NCBI RefSeq assembly: GCF_009604425.1 | Contig: NZ_WEGI01000001.1 | Coordinates: 62,001-126,000, forward strand | Source: Nocardia aurantia | GTDB lineage: Bacteria; Actinomycetota; Actinomycetes; Mycobacteriales; Mycobacteriaceae | Direction of reading: 5' to 3' | Length of the DNA: 64,000 nt | Part shown: piece after piece, positions 55,612 to 63,975 of the stretch | How the letters are laid out: every line of letters starts with the position of its first letter | Position numbering within the stretch: the stretch's first letter is position 1 | Translations under genes and position numbers: made by a program | The notes under the pieces: generated by a model | Databases searched by the model: none | What the model was told of the DNA's origin: nothing | What the model saw: the letters and a program-made list of their open reading frames with translations, nothing else

Positions 55612-55814
55612 CCCTCCTGTTCGCGGCCCGGTCCGATCCTGGACTGACGGAGGCGGGGGAGCGAAGCGGAGGAGCCGGAGGAGGGAAGGATCGGGCCCGC
55701 AGGGCCGCGAACCCGCCGGAGCGAAGCGGAGGCCAAAAAACACAGCCCGTCACCCCCAAGCAGGCCCAACACCTGTGCGCACCCCCCCAGGGATCAGGTC
55801 CCCCTGGTCAAAAA
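55612..55814. other. Non-coding stretch with GGAGCGAAGCGGAGG repeats
   Basis: About 200 bases between the repeat array and the fadE33 stop. Two copies of GGAGCGAAGCGGAGG lie near 55656 and 55719, a purine-rich element seen widely in actinomycete intergenic DNA. Minus-strand open frames here look spurious. Confidence 0.5.
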
Positions 55815-56870
55815 TCAGCCCGTTCGAGCGACCGGACGCACTGGTACCCCGAACAATTCACCGTCCGCATGTGCGCGCTTGAAGAAAAGATGCGCATCAT
55901 GTTCCCAGGTGATGGCGATACCGCCATGCAACTGAATCATTTCCCCGGCCACAGTCCGGAAGACCTCCGTACAGTGAATCCGCGCAGCCGCAACCTCCGC
56001 GCCAGCGAGCCTATCACCGGATTCCAGCCCCGCAATGGCCGAATATGCCACCGACCGAGCCGATTCCACCAGCACGTACAAGTCTGCCATCCGATGCTTC
56101 AGCGCCTGGAACCCACCGATCGGCCGACCGAACTGTACTCGCGATCCGGTGTATTCGACAGTCACGCCGAGGCAGTAATCCGCCGCCCCGACCTGCTCGG
56201 CGGCCAATGCAACCCAAGCGATGTCGCGCAACCGAGAAGCCAAAGTCGTACCATCCCCCGCCAGAACACGGGCCGGGGCGGAATCGAAACCGATCTCCCA
56301 CAGTCGCCGCGTGACATCCATGGTCGCCGCCACCCTCCGGGTGACTCCCGTTGCGCCGGCGTCGATTTCGTACACCCCGGCGGCAGTGACCACAACCAGG
56401 GTATCGGCCGCATCCCCGTCCAGCACGTAATGCGCGGTCCCACTGAGCTTCCCGTCCACGACGCGAACACCGAACCCGTCCCACCCCCGAGAGTCCGCCC
56501 AGCACACCGCCAGTGTGAGCCCCCCCTCGGCGACCCCCGGCAGCAGTCGCGCACACGCCTCGATGTCCCCGGACAGCAGCAGCGCCCAGACACCGAGCAC
56601 AGCCGAGCCGAGCATCGGCGGGGTGTGCAGGGTACGGCCGAGCTCCTCCACAACGATCAGCGATTCGGCCAGCCCCGCACCGACACCCCCGTACTCCTCC
56701 GGCACGGCCAGCGCCGCCACGCCCACCTGCTCACACAGCACGCGCCACAACTGCTCGTCGTAGCCGATGTCACCGTCGATAGCGCGCCGCAGCACAGCCC
56801 GATCGCCGAACCGGCTCAGTGCCGCCCGGACGGTGGTAGCGAGTTCCCGGCGTTCCGCGATGGTGCTCAC
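55815..56870 (-). CDS. fadE33: Acyl-CoA dehydrogenase subunit FadE33
   Basis: A 351-residue subunit. It has VEYTGSRVQFGRPIGGFQALKHRMADL near residue 228 and MIQLHGGIAITWEHDAHLFFKRAHAD near 310, but no terminal NExQRN signature, as in partner subunits. In mycobacteria FadE31 forms heterotetramers with FadE32 or FadE33, acting late in breakdown of the C/D rings. The GTG start at 56870 overlaps the fadE32 stop (GTGA). Numbering among FadE32/33 rests on gene order, so it could be swapped. Confidence 0.85.
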   Translation of the reverse strand: MSTIAERRELATTVRAALSRFGDRAVLRRAIDGDIGYDEQLWRVLCEQVGVAALAVPEEYGGVGAGLAESLIVVEELGRTLHTPPMLGSAVLGVWALLLSGDIEACARLLPGVAEGGLTLAVCWADSRGWDGFGVRVVDGKLSGTAHYVLDGDAADTLVVVTAAGVYEIDAGATGVTRRVAATMDVTRRLWEIGFDSAPARVLAGDGTTLASRLRDIAWVALAAEQVGAADYCLGVTVEYTGSRVQFGRPIGGFQALKHRMADLYVLVESARSVAYSAIAGLESGDRLAGAEVAAARIHCTEVFRTVAGEMIQLHGGIAITWEHDAHLFFKRAHADGELFGVPVRPVARTG

Positions 56871-57880
56871 GAGTTCTCCGTCCGATCCGTCCGCAGTGCC
56901 GAGGCGACCCGCTCCCGATGGAAATCAACTGTGCCCCAAGCAGTTCGCAGCGCCATCACCTTCGTCAGCCACAGCGACAGATCGAATTCGGCGGTGTAAC
57001 CAATGGCCCCGTGCACCTGGAGTGCGGTGCGGGCCGCCCCGTGCGCGGCATCGGTGCAGGCGACCTTGGCAGCGGACACATCGCGGGCCCGAATACCGGC
57101 ATCGCCGGAAGCCACGCTCAGAGCCGCCCGATACAGCAGCGGCTCGGCCATCTCCAGAGCGATCAGCACATTCGCCAGATGATGTTTGACGGCCTGGTAC
57201 TGCCCGATCGGCTTGCCGAACTGCCGCCGCTGTTTCACATAGGACACGCTCGTATCCAGCAACGCGCGACCCGCGCCCAAGGTCTGTGCCGCGCAAGCCA
57301 GCACCCCCGCGTCGAAAGCGGCCGAAGCGGCGGTCCGCACCGCGTCACCCGCCGCGACAGTCTCGTCGGCGACCAGCGAGAACAGCCGGCGGGACGAGTC
57401 CACCGAGCGGATCGGCCCGGCCCGATGCGCGGCCGTGAGCCGGTCACCGTCGACGGCCAGCACCACCTCGGCGGTATCGGCGTCGAGGGCGGGCAGGTCC
57501 GCGGCGGGCGCGATCGTGCCCAGCACCCTGCCCTCGGCCAGCGCAGGCAGCCACCGCTGCGCCGGTCCGATGTCCGGAAGCGCCTGCAACAGTGCGGGAA
57601 TCACGGCCCCCGTCTCCACCAGCGGCCCCGGCGCCGCGGCCCGCCCGAATTCCACGAACGCCACCACCAGATCCACCGGGGTGGCCCCGAATCCGCCGAA
57701 CCGCTCCTCGGTGACCAGCCCCAGCGCGCCCGCCCCCGCCAGCTGCCGGAGCAGGCCACGACCGCCGCGGTGATCACCGCCGCTCCAGGCGCGGACGATG
57801 TTCGGGGTGCCCGCGGTCTCGCAGATCTTGCGCAGGCTGCCGGCGAAATCCCGTTGTTCGGGGGCCAATGCGAATCTCAT
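56867..57880 (-). CDS. fadE32: Acyl-CoA dehydrogenase subunit FadE32
   Basis: A 337-residue subunit. It starts MRFALAPEQRDFAGSLRKICE, with VSYVKQRRQFGKPIGQYQAVKHHLANV near residue 215 and ALQVHGAIGYTAEFDLSLWLTKVMALR near 290. It too lacks the C-terminal NExQRN motif, fitting a heteromeric partner of FadE31. It is third in fadD3-fadE31-fadE32-fadE33, the KstR2-controlled operon for HIP catabolism. ATG 57880 is the start; upstream frame is not conserved. Confidence 0.86.
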   Translation of the reverse strand: MRFALAPEQRDFAGSLRKICETAGTPNIVRAWSGGDHRGGRGLLRQLAGAGALGLVTEERFGGFGATPVDLVVAFVEFGRAAAPGPLVETGAVIPALLQALPDIGPAQRWLPALAEGRVLGTIAPAADLPALDADTAEVVLAVDGDRLTAAHRAGPIRSVDSSRRLFSLVADETVAAGDAVRTAASAAFDAGVLACAAQTLGAGRALLDTSVSYVKQRRQFGKPIGQYQAVKHHLANVLIALEMAEPLLYRAALSVASGDAGIRARDVSAAKVACTDAAHGAARTALQVHGAIGYTAEFDLSLWLTKVMALRTAWGTVDFHRERVASALRTDRTENS

Positions 57881-57911
57881 CGTTGGAGTCCGTTCCGAAG
57901 TCGTGCGGCGG

Positions 57912-59117
57912 TCAGCGCGGCAGCCCGAGGAGGCGTTCGGCGACGATGTTGCGCTGGATCTCGTTGGTACCGGCGTAGATCGGGCCCGCCAGCGAGAACA
58001 GATAACCGTCGGTCCACGGGCCGCTGCGCTCGGCGCCCGCACCCAGCAGATCGAGCGCGGTCTCGTGCAGGGCGATGTCGAGCTCCGACCAGAACACCTT
58101 GTTCACCGAGGATTCCGCGCCGAGTTTCCCGCCCTCGCCCAGCCGGGTGACGGTTCCCCAGGTCGCCAGCCGATACGCCTCGGCGCCGATCCAGCAGTCC
58201 ACCACCGCATTCCGGGCGGCGGTGTCGGCCGGGTCGGCGGTCTCGCGCCACAGTTCGAGCAGCCGGCCCGCGGTCGCGGTGAACCGGCCGGGGCTGCGCA
58301 GCGACAGGCCGCGCTCGTTGCTGGAGGTCGCCATCGCCACCTGCCAGCCGTTGTCCGGTTCGCCGATCACATCCCGATCCGGCACGAACACGCTGTCCAG
58401 GAACAGTTCCGCGAAGCCGGGCTCGCCGTCGAGCTGCGGGATCGGCCGCACGGTGACCCCGTCCGCGGTCAGCGGGAACATCACGTAGGTGAGGCCGCGG
58501 TGCCGTGCCGGGCGGATGCGGTCAGACCCGGAGGCGGCAGCCTGCGTAACCACGGAGGGTCCCGCATCCGCCCCATCGGATACCGCCGCCGGATCGCTGC
58601 GGAACAGCCCGAAGGCCCAATCCGCGTACGCCGCACGGGAACTCCAGGTCTTCTGGCCGTCCAGGATCCAGCCGCCGTTGGTGCGCCGCGCGGTGGACCG
58701 GATGCCGGCGAGGTCGCTGCCCGCCTCCGGTTCGGACCAGGCCTGCGCCCAGATGTCGTCGCCGCGCGCCATCCGCGGCAGGATCCGGCCCAGCTGTTCC
58801 GGGGTGCCGTGCTCGAACAGGGTCGGCGCCAGCAGGAAGATGCCGTTCTGGCTGACCCGCCCCGGCGCACCGGCGGCGTAGTACTCCTCCTCGAACAGCA
58901 CCCATTCGAGCAACGAGGCGTCGCGCCCGCCGAATTCGGCAGGCCAGGCCACGACCGACAGGCGGGCCTCGGCCATGGTGCGCTCCCAGGCGCGGTGCGC
59001 CTCGAAGCCCGCCCGGGTGTCCATCGAGGGCAGCGGCGTCGCGGGCACGTTGGCGCGCAGGAACTCTCGCACCTCGGCGCGGAATTCCTCAGCGCCGGAA
59101 TCGAAGTCGAGATCCAT
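57912..59117 (-). CDS. fadE31: Acyl-CoA dehydrogenase subunit FadE31, with an internal insertion
   Basis: A 401-residue dehydrogenase. It has WSEPEAGSDLAGIRSTARR near residue 127, DGQKTWSSRAAYADWAFGLF and the C-terminal IYAGTNEIQRNIVAERLLGLPR. It should pair with FadE32 or FadE33. Residues about 177-203 (from AAVSDGADAG to SGSDRIR) form an extra Ser/Ala/Gly-rich loop in the beta domain that the close relative FadE30 here does not have. The start MDLDFDSG at 59117 is chosen. It lies 70 bases after fadD3. Confidence 0.87.
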   Translation of the reverse strand: MDLDFDSGAEEFRAEVREFLRANVPATPLPSMDTRAGFEAHRAWERTMAEARLSVVAWPAEFGGRDASLLEWVLFEEEYYAAGAPGRVSQNGIFLLAPTLFEHGTPEQLGRILPRMARGDDIWAQAWSEPEAGSDLAGIRSTARRTNGGWILDGQKTWSSRAAYADWAFGLFRSDPAAVSDGADAGPSVVTQAAASGSDRIRPARHRGLTYVMFPLTADGVTVRPIPQLDGEPGFAELFLDSVFVPDRDVIGEPDNGWQVAMATSSNERGLSLRSPGRFTATAGRLLELWRETADPADTAARNAVVDCWIGAEAYRLATWGTVTRLGEGGKLGAESSVNKVFWSELDIALHETALDLLGAGAERSGPWTDGYLFSLAGPIYAGTNEIQRNIVAERLLGLPR

Positions 59118-59187
59118 CGCTACCACCCCACCCGCTCGACGGGCTCGTGGCCGACTTGGCCCGCATCCGGCGCCGAAGCTTGCGAAC

Positions 59188-60738
59188 TCACGAATTCTCC
59201 TCACGTAGTTGCCGCTTGAGCACCTTTCCGGCAGCGCTGTAGGGCAGCTGATCGCGGAATTCGATGTAGCGGGGCACCTTGAAGTTGGCCAGCGAGCGGC
59301 CGGCGTGGGCGAGCACATCCTCGGCGCCGATGTCGGCACCGGGCGCGCGCACCACGTACGCCTTGCCGACCTCGCCCATCCGCTCGTCCGGCACGCCGAT
59401 CACCGCGGATTCGGCGACGCCGTCGAGGCGGGCCAGGTTCTGCTCGATCTCGGCCGGATACACGTTGAAGCCGCCGGAGATGTACATATCCTTGAGCCGA
59501 TCGGTGATCTTCAGATAGCCGCGGTCGTCGAGGACGCCCACGTCACCGGTGTGCAGCCAGCCCTCGTCGTCGATGGTCTCGGCGGTGTTCACCGGATCGT
59601 CCAGGTAGCCGAGCATGACGTTGGGCCCGCGCATCAGCACCTCGCCGTTGCCGGCGATACGGAGCTCGAAATCGGCGATGGCCCGGCCGGAGGTGTTCGC
59701 GATGGTCTCGGCGTCGTCCTCGGGCCGGCACATGGTGCCGAAGCCGGCCGATTCCGAGAGGCCGTACGCGGTGAGCACCACGTCGAAACGCAGGACGTCG
59801 CGCATCTTCTCGATCAGCACGACCGGCACGACCGAGGCGCCGGTGACCGCGACCCGCAGGCTGGACAGGTCGAACTCGGCGCGGCGCGGCTGGTCCAGGA
59901 TGGTCTGGTAGATGGTCGGCGGGCCGGTCAGCACGGTGATGCGCAGATCCTGCACCAGCCGCATCGCCGCCGGCACGTCGAAGGTGGCCTGCGGCACGAT
60001 GGTCGCGCCGGTGACCAGGCAGGTCAGGATCGCCGCCTTGTAGCCGAAGTTGTGGAAGAATGGCGGGATCACCAGATAGCGATCGGAGCTGTTCAGGGTC
60101 GCGCATTCGGCCCAGGCCCGGGACACCGCGAGCGCCTGCCGCTGCGCCACCAGCGTGCCCTTGCTGCGGCCGGTGGTGCCGGAGGTGAACAGGATGTCCG
60201 AGATGTCCTCCGGTGCGACGGATTCGCCACGCGTGTCGATCGTCTCGGCCGATACCGCGGCGGCCAGGTCCGGCAGCTGCGTCCAGGAGATCCGGTCCGG
60301 CGCGGCGGAGTCGGTGCCCTCGACCGGAATCGTGATCACCGTACCGATACCGAGTTCCGGTGCGGCGGCGCGCAATTCGGCCAGCCGGTCCCGCCCGAGG
60401 AACGGCCCGGCGATGAACAGCGCCGCGGCGCCGACCCGCTCCAGCACCTCGGCCGCCTCGTCGGCGACGTAGCGGGTGTTCAACGGCACCAGCGCCGCCC
60501 CGGTGTAGTGGGCGGCGAGCGCGGCGACCACCCAGTGATGGGTGTTGGGAGCCCAGATGGCGACCCGGTCGCCGCGTTCGACGCCGCGGGCGATGAGCGC
60601 GCCGGCCACCCGCCGGACCTCGTCCAGCAGCTGCGACCAGCTCAGTTCGACGTCGCCGTCGTGCACGGCGGGCGCGTCGCCGTAGGCGCGGGCCGCCGCG
60701 TGCAGCGCGCCCGGGGTGGTCTGCGGTGGGGTTGTCAC
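59188..60738 (-). CDS. fadD3: HIP-CoA ligase FadD3
   Basis: A 516-residue ANL-superfamily ligase. The AMP-binding P-loop is ILFTSGTTGRSKGTLV near residue 180. Further blocks are AYGLSESAGFGTM, WLHTGDVGVLDDRGYLKITDRLKDMYISGGFNVYPAEIE and the C-terminal catalytic Lys in PYSAAGKVLKRQL. It activates HIP, the C/D-ring propanoate left after HsaD, to HIP-CoA, whose product relieves KstR2 repression. GTG 60738 has GAGGAC close upstream. A KstR2 box lies 22 bases beyond the start. Confidence 0.93.
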   Translation of the reverse strand: MTTPPQTTPGALHAAARAYGDAPAVHDGDVELSWSQLLDEVRRVAGALIARGVERGDRVAIWAPNTHHWVVAALAAHYTGAALVPLNTRYVADEAAEVLERVGAAALFIAGPFLGRDRLAELRAAAPELGIGTVITIPVEGTDSAAPDRISWTQLPDLAAAVSAETIDTRGESVAPEDISDILFTSGTTGRSKGTLVAQRQALAVSRAWAECATLNSSDRYLVIPPFFHNFGYKAAILTCLVTGATIVPQATFDVPAAMRLVQDLRITVLTGPPTIYQTILDQPRRAEFDLSSLRVAVTGASVVPVVLIEKMRDVLRFDVVLTAYGLSESAGFGTMCRPEDDAETIANTSGRAIADFELRIAGNGEVLMRGPNVMLGYLDDPVNTAETIDDEGWLHTGDVGVLDDRGYLKITDRLKDMYISGGFNVYPAEIEQNLARLDGVAESAVIGVPDERMGEVGKAYVVRAPGADIGAEDVLAHAGRSLANFKVPRYIEFRDQLPYSAAGKVLKRQLREENS

Positions 60739-60760
60739 GTCGTCCTCGATCGGTCTACAA

Positions 60761-60774
60761 AGCAAGTGCTTGGT
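60761..60774. promoter_or_regulatory. KstR2 operator between fadD3 and fadE30
   Basis: AGCAAGTGCTTGGT matches the KstR2 consensus AnCAAGnnCTTGnT exactly. It lies between the divergent starts at 60738 and 60791 and can control both. Confidence 0.93.
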
Positions 60775-60790
60775 AGGTTACTCTACCGGA

Positions 60791-62047
60791 GTGAGCGCGA
60801 TCCAGACTTCCGATTCGGTCACCGGCACACCCGAGGGGACATCGACGGTATCCGGTCCGACCGGCGACGATCGGCGATTCGCCGCCGAGATCCGCGAATG
60901 GCTGGCCGAGAACCTCGAGGGCCGGTTCCGGGAACTGCGCGGCCTCGGCGGGCCGGGCCGCGAGCACGAGGCCTTCGACGAGCGGCTGGAATGGGATCGC
61001 CACCTCGCCGCGGCGGGCTGGACCTGCCTCGGCTGGCCCGCGCGGTACGGCGGCCGGGACGCCACCCTCGCACAGCAGGTGATCTTCCACGAGGAGTACG
61101 CGAAGGCCGATGCGCCCGCGCGGGTTTCGCATCTCGGCGAGGAACTGCTCGGCCCGACGCTGCTGGCCTTCGGCACCGAGGAGCAGAAGCAGCGCTTCCT
61201 GCCGGGCATCAAGACCGTCACCGAGCTGTGGTGCCAGGGTTATTCGGAGCCCGGGGCCGGTTCCGACCTGGCCGCGGTGAGCACCTCGGCCCGGCTCGAC
61301 GGCGACCATTGGGTGATCAACGGCCAGAAGATCTGGACCTCCCTGGCCCATCTGTCCGACTGGTGCTTCGCGGTCTGCCGCACCGAACCGGGATCGGCTC
61401 GTCACACAGGACTTTCGTATCTGCTGGTGCCGATGAAGCAGCCCGGGATCGAGGTCCGGCCGATCGTCCAGCTCACCGGCACCTCGGAATTCAACGAGGT
61501 CTTCTTCGACGGCGCGCGCACCGAGGCGGGCCTGGTGGTCGGCGCTCCCGGCGACGGCTGGCGAGTGGCCATGGGCACCTTGACCTTCGAGCGCGGCATC
61601 TCCACCGTCGGTCAGCAGATCCGGTTCGCCCGGGAACTCGCGGATCTGGAAGCGGTGGCGCGGTCCACCGGCGCGCTGGATGATCCGGTGCTGGCCGAAC
61701 GCCTCGATCGGGCCTGGGTGGGATTGCGAGTGCTGCGCGCACACGCGCTGCGCACCCTGGAATCCGCGCACGAGACCGTCGACGCCCGCACCGCCGCCGG
61801 CCAGGCGTCGGTGTCGAAGTTGTTGTGGGCCAACTGGCATCGCGGCCTCGGCGAACTCGCCATGGATGTGCTCGGGGCGCCCGGCCTGCTGGCGCGGGAC
61901 CTCGACGGCGGGAACCCCGGCGAACTGAACGAATGGCAGCGGCTGTTCCTGTTCACCCGCGCCGACACCATCTACGGCGGCTCGAACGAGGTGCAGCGCA
62001 ACATCATCGCCGAGCGGGTGCTCGGCCTGCCCCGGGAAGCGCGGTGA
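60791..62047 (+). CDS. fadE30: Acyl-CoA dehydrogenase FadE30
   Basis: A 418-residue dehydrogenase. It has GYSEPGAGSDLAAVSTSARL near residue 155, NGQKIWTSLAHLSDWCFAV, VQLTGTSEFNEVFFDGAR and the C-terminal IYGGSNEVQRNIIAERVLGLPR. In mycobacteria and rhodococci FadE30 oxidises the propanoyl-CoA side chain of HIP-CoA derivatives. GTG 60791 is preferred because the in-frame codons before it pass through the KstR2 box. No ribosome site is clear, so the mRNA may be nearly leaderless. Confidence 0.91.
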   Translation: MSAIQTSDSVTGTPEGTSTVSGPTGDDRRFAAEIREWLAENLEGRFRELRGLGGPGREHEAFDERLEWDRHLAAAGWTCLGWPARYGGRDATLAQQVIFHEEYAKADAPARVSHLGEELLGPTLLAFGTEEQKQRFLPGIKTVTELWCQGYSEPGAGSDLAAVSTSARLDGDHWVINGQKIWTSLAHLSDWCFAVCRTEPGSARHTGLSYLLVPMKQPGIEVRPIVQLTGTSEFNEVFFDGARTEAGLVVGAPGDGWRVAMGTLTFERGISTVGQQIRFARELADLEAVARSTGALDDPVLAERLDRAWVGLRVLRAHALRTLESAHETVDARTAAGQASVSKLLWANWHRGLGELAMDVLGAPGLLARDLDGGNPGELNEWQRLFLFTRADTIYGGSNEVQRNIIAERVLGLPREAR

Positions 62048-62159
62048 GCGTGGCCGTGCGGCAGCTTCGGATGAGGTGCGGCGATACCCGCGAATCCAGT
62101 TGCAGCGCAACACGTTCATGCGCCCTACCCGCCAACCTGCAACTCGGAAGGATTCATCC

Positions 62160-62954
62160 GTGACCGATCTCTCCGTCCCGCCGTCCCCGGTCGCCGGCCA
62201 CGGCCTGCTCGCCGGGCGCACCGCCGTGATCACCGCCGCCGCCGGCACCGGTATCGGCTCCGCCACCGCGCGGCGGCTGCTCGACGAGGGCGCCGACGTC
62301 GTGGTCTCCGACTGGCACGAGCGCCGGTTGAAGCAGACCGAGGAGGAGTTGCGCGCCGCGTATCCGGATCGCCGGGTGGCGTCGGTGGTGTGCGACGTGA
62401 CCAGCACCGAACAGGTCGACGCCCTGATCCGCGACGCGGCGGCGGCGCTGGGCCGCATCGACATCATGGTCAACAACGCCGGGCTCGGCGGCGAGACCCC
62501 GGTGGTCGACATGACCGACGAGCAGTGGGACCGGGTCCTGGACATCACGCTCAACGGCACCTTCCGATGCACCCGCGCGGTGCTGAACTACTTCCGCACC
62601 GCCGGCCACGGTGGCGTCGTCGTCAACAACGCCAGCGTGCTCGGCTGGCGGGCCCAGTACGGGCAGGCGCACTACGCCGCCGCCAAGGCCGGTGTGATGG
62701 CCCTGACCAGGTGCAGCGCGGTCGAGGCCGCCGAACTGGGCGTTCGGATCAACGCGGTCGCGCCGAGTATCGCCCGGCACCCGTTCCTGGACAAGGTGAG
62801 CTCCACCGAACTGCTGGACCGGCTGTCGGCCGACGAGGCGTTCGGCCGGGCCGCCGAACCGTGGGAGGTCGCGGCCACGATCGCCATGCTGGCCAGCGAC
62901 TACACGTCGTACCTGACCGGTGAGGTGGTGTCGGTCTCCAGCCAGCACGCTTGA
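62160..62954 (+). CDS. ipdF: Short-chain dehydrogenase/reductase (IpdF-like)
   Basis: A 264-residue SDR. NAD(P) binding is at AVITAAAGTGIGSATARRLL, with Asp in VVSDWHERRL suggesting NAD preference. NNAG is in MVNNAGLGGE. The catalytic Ser is in NNASVLGW and YxxxK in AHYAAAK. Next to fadE30 it matches Rv3559c (IpdF), which oxidises a hydroxylated HIP-CoA-derived intermediate. GTG 62160 follows GGAAGG. Its stop codon lies within the first of three 24-bp repeats. Confidence 0.85.
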   Translation: MTDLSVPPSPVAGHGLLAGRTAVITAAAGTGIGSATARRLLDEGADVVVSDWHERRLKQTEEELRAAYPDRRVASVVCDVTSTEQVDALIRDAAAALGRIDIMVNNAGLGGETPVVDMTDEQWDRVLDITLNGTFRCTRAVLNYFRTAGHGGVVVNNASVLGWRAQYGQAHYAAAKAGVMALTRCSAVEAAELGVRINAVAPSIARHPFLDKVSSTELLDRLSADEAFGRAAEPWEVAATIAMLASDYTSYLTGEVVSVSSQHA

Positions 62955-63020
62955 CCGGCACCGCCGGAGCACGCTTGACCGGCACCGCCGGAGTGCGCTT
63001 GACCGGCACCGCCGGAGCGG
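62950..63020 (+). repeat. Three 24-bp tandem repeats, each a hairpin, at the end of the SDR gene
   Basis: Copies of CTTGACCGGCACCGCCGGAG plus four bases begin at 62950, 62974 and 62998. Each contains the inverted repeat CCGGC-ACC-GCCGG. The SDR stop TGA lies in the first copy. They could act as a serial terminator or mRNA 3' stabiliser. The unit is eight codons long and open in frame, so it may also be a relic of coding duplication. Confidence 0.8.
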
Positions 63021-63116
63021 CGAAATACCCTCGACCGAAATTGGGTGGCGCCGACCCACCCCGGGTATGCAATCCTGGGAGAGGCCGATTCGGCGATTCC
63101 GAAGGGACCTGGACCC

Positions 63117-63908
63117 ATGGGTCAGGACCGTCGTCACAGCGACAACTGCGACAGAGACGACGACGCGGTCGACGGCGATACGGTCGGCGACGCGATCGAC
63201 AACAACGAAGAACGGGAACTCGAACTGGTACGCGAGGTGGTACTCACCCGGCGCCGGGTCGACGGGTCCGTGCTGGCCGCCCTCACCCTGGGCGCCGAAC
63301 TGCTCGATCATTCGTCCCCGGCGGTGACGGCCGCGCGGGCGGCCCAGATCCTGGCGGCGCACGCCGTCGACGAGGTCGAGGTCGGCAGCGATCCCCGTGG
63401 CGCCCTGTGCACCGATATCGCCCGCGACCACGACCGGGCCCGCCGCATCGGCCTGATCCGGCACCGATGCGACACCGACGACGATTCGCGACGCCGGCAA
63501 CGCACCGCGCTGCTGTGCGAGGTGCGGGCCGACCTGCTCGAGGTGGTCCGGCGCTGCGGCAGGTTCCGGCTAGACGGGGTGGCCTTCGCCGACGGCATCT
63601 CGGAGGGCCTGTGCGCGGCCACCGACAAGCTCGTGATCGGCGCGGACATGGACACCTATCACGCCTGGCAGCGCGGCATGGTGCTGAAGATCAGCGAGGA
63701 GCCCACCCACAGCGGCCCGCCGCGCGCCATGGCGACCGTGGACGCGGGCCCCGGCCGCGGACCGCTGACCGTGGAATGGGACACCTGCGAGCGCCGGTTG
63801 GCGCTGGTCGCGCGGATGGCGCGGGCGGGTGTATCGCCGATCGTCATCTGCGACCGGCTGCTGGCGGACCTCTCGGTCGCCTCGCCGCTGCGCTTCTCCC
63901 TGCGCTGA
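63117..63908 (+). CDS. Hypothetical protein
   Basis: A 263-residue protein I do not recognise. ATG 63117 has GAAGGGA upstream; a longer frame from 63045 has none. Residues 1-40 are rich in Asp/Arg/Asn. The middle has helical charged stretches (LVREVVLTRRRVDGSVLAALTLGAELLDH; TALLCEVRADLLEVVRRCGRF). The end has LALVARMARAGVSPIVICDRLLADL. There are several Cys residues but no spaced metal motif, no signal peptide and no membrane segment. It is likely cytoplasmic. Its place inside the KstR2 region suggests but does not prove a link to steroid catabolism. Confidence 0.6.
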   Translation: MGQDRRHSDNCDRDDDAVDGDTVGDAIDNNEERELELVREVVLTRRRVDGSVLAALTLGAELLDHSSPAVTAARAAQILAAHAVDEVEVGSDPRGALCTDIARDHDRARRIGLIRHRCDTDDDSRRRQRTALLCEVRADLLEVVRRCGRFRLDGVAFADGISEGLCAATDKLVIGADMDTYHAWQRGMVLKISEEPTHSGPPRAMATVDAGPGRGPLTVEWDTCERRLALVARMARAGVSPIVICDRLLADLSVASPLRFSLR

Positions 63909-63955
63909 CCGGCCCCCGGCCCCCTCCTCGGGAACGCGCACCGCCCCGTGGACCA

Positions 63956-63969
63956 AGCAAATGCTTGGT
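63956..63969. promoter_or_regulatory. KstR2-like operator at the right edge
   Basis: AGCAAATGCTTGGT differs from the KstR2 consensus AnCAAGnnCTTGnT at one position (A for G in the left arm). An overlapping longer palindrome CCAAGC-AAAT-GCTTGG spans 63953-63968. It lies directly before the next plus-strand start. Confidence 0.65.
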
Positions 63970-63975
63970 TGTATT

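Noticed and set aside
55551..55772. Minus-strand frame of 73 codons (MLGLLGGDG...)
   Set aside because: It runs into the repeat array and contains the GGAGCGAAGCGGAGG elements, a common source of spurious calls in actinomycetes.
60738..60790. Longer N-termini for fadD3 and fadE30
   Set aside because: Both extensions would translate through the KstR2 operator and are outside family sequence.
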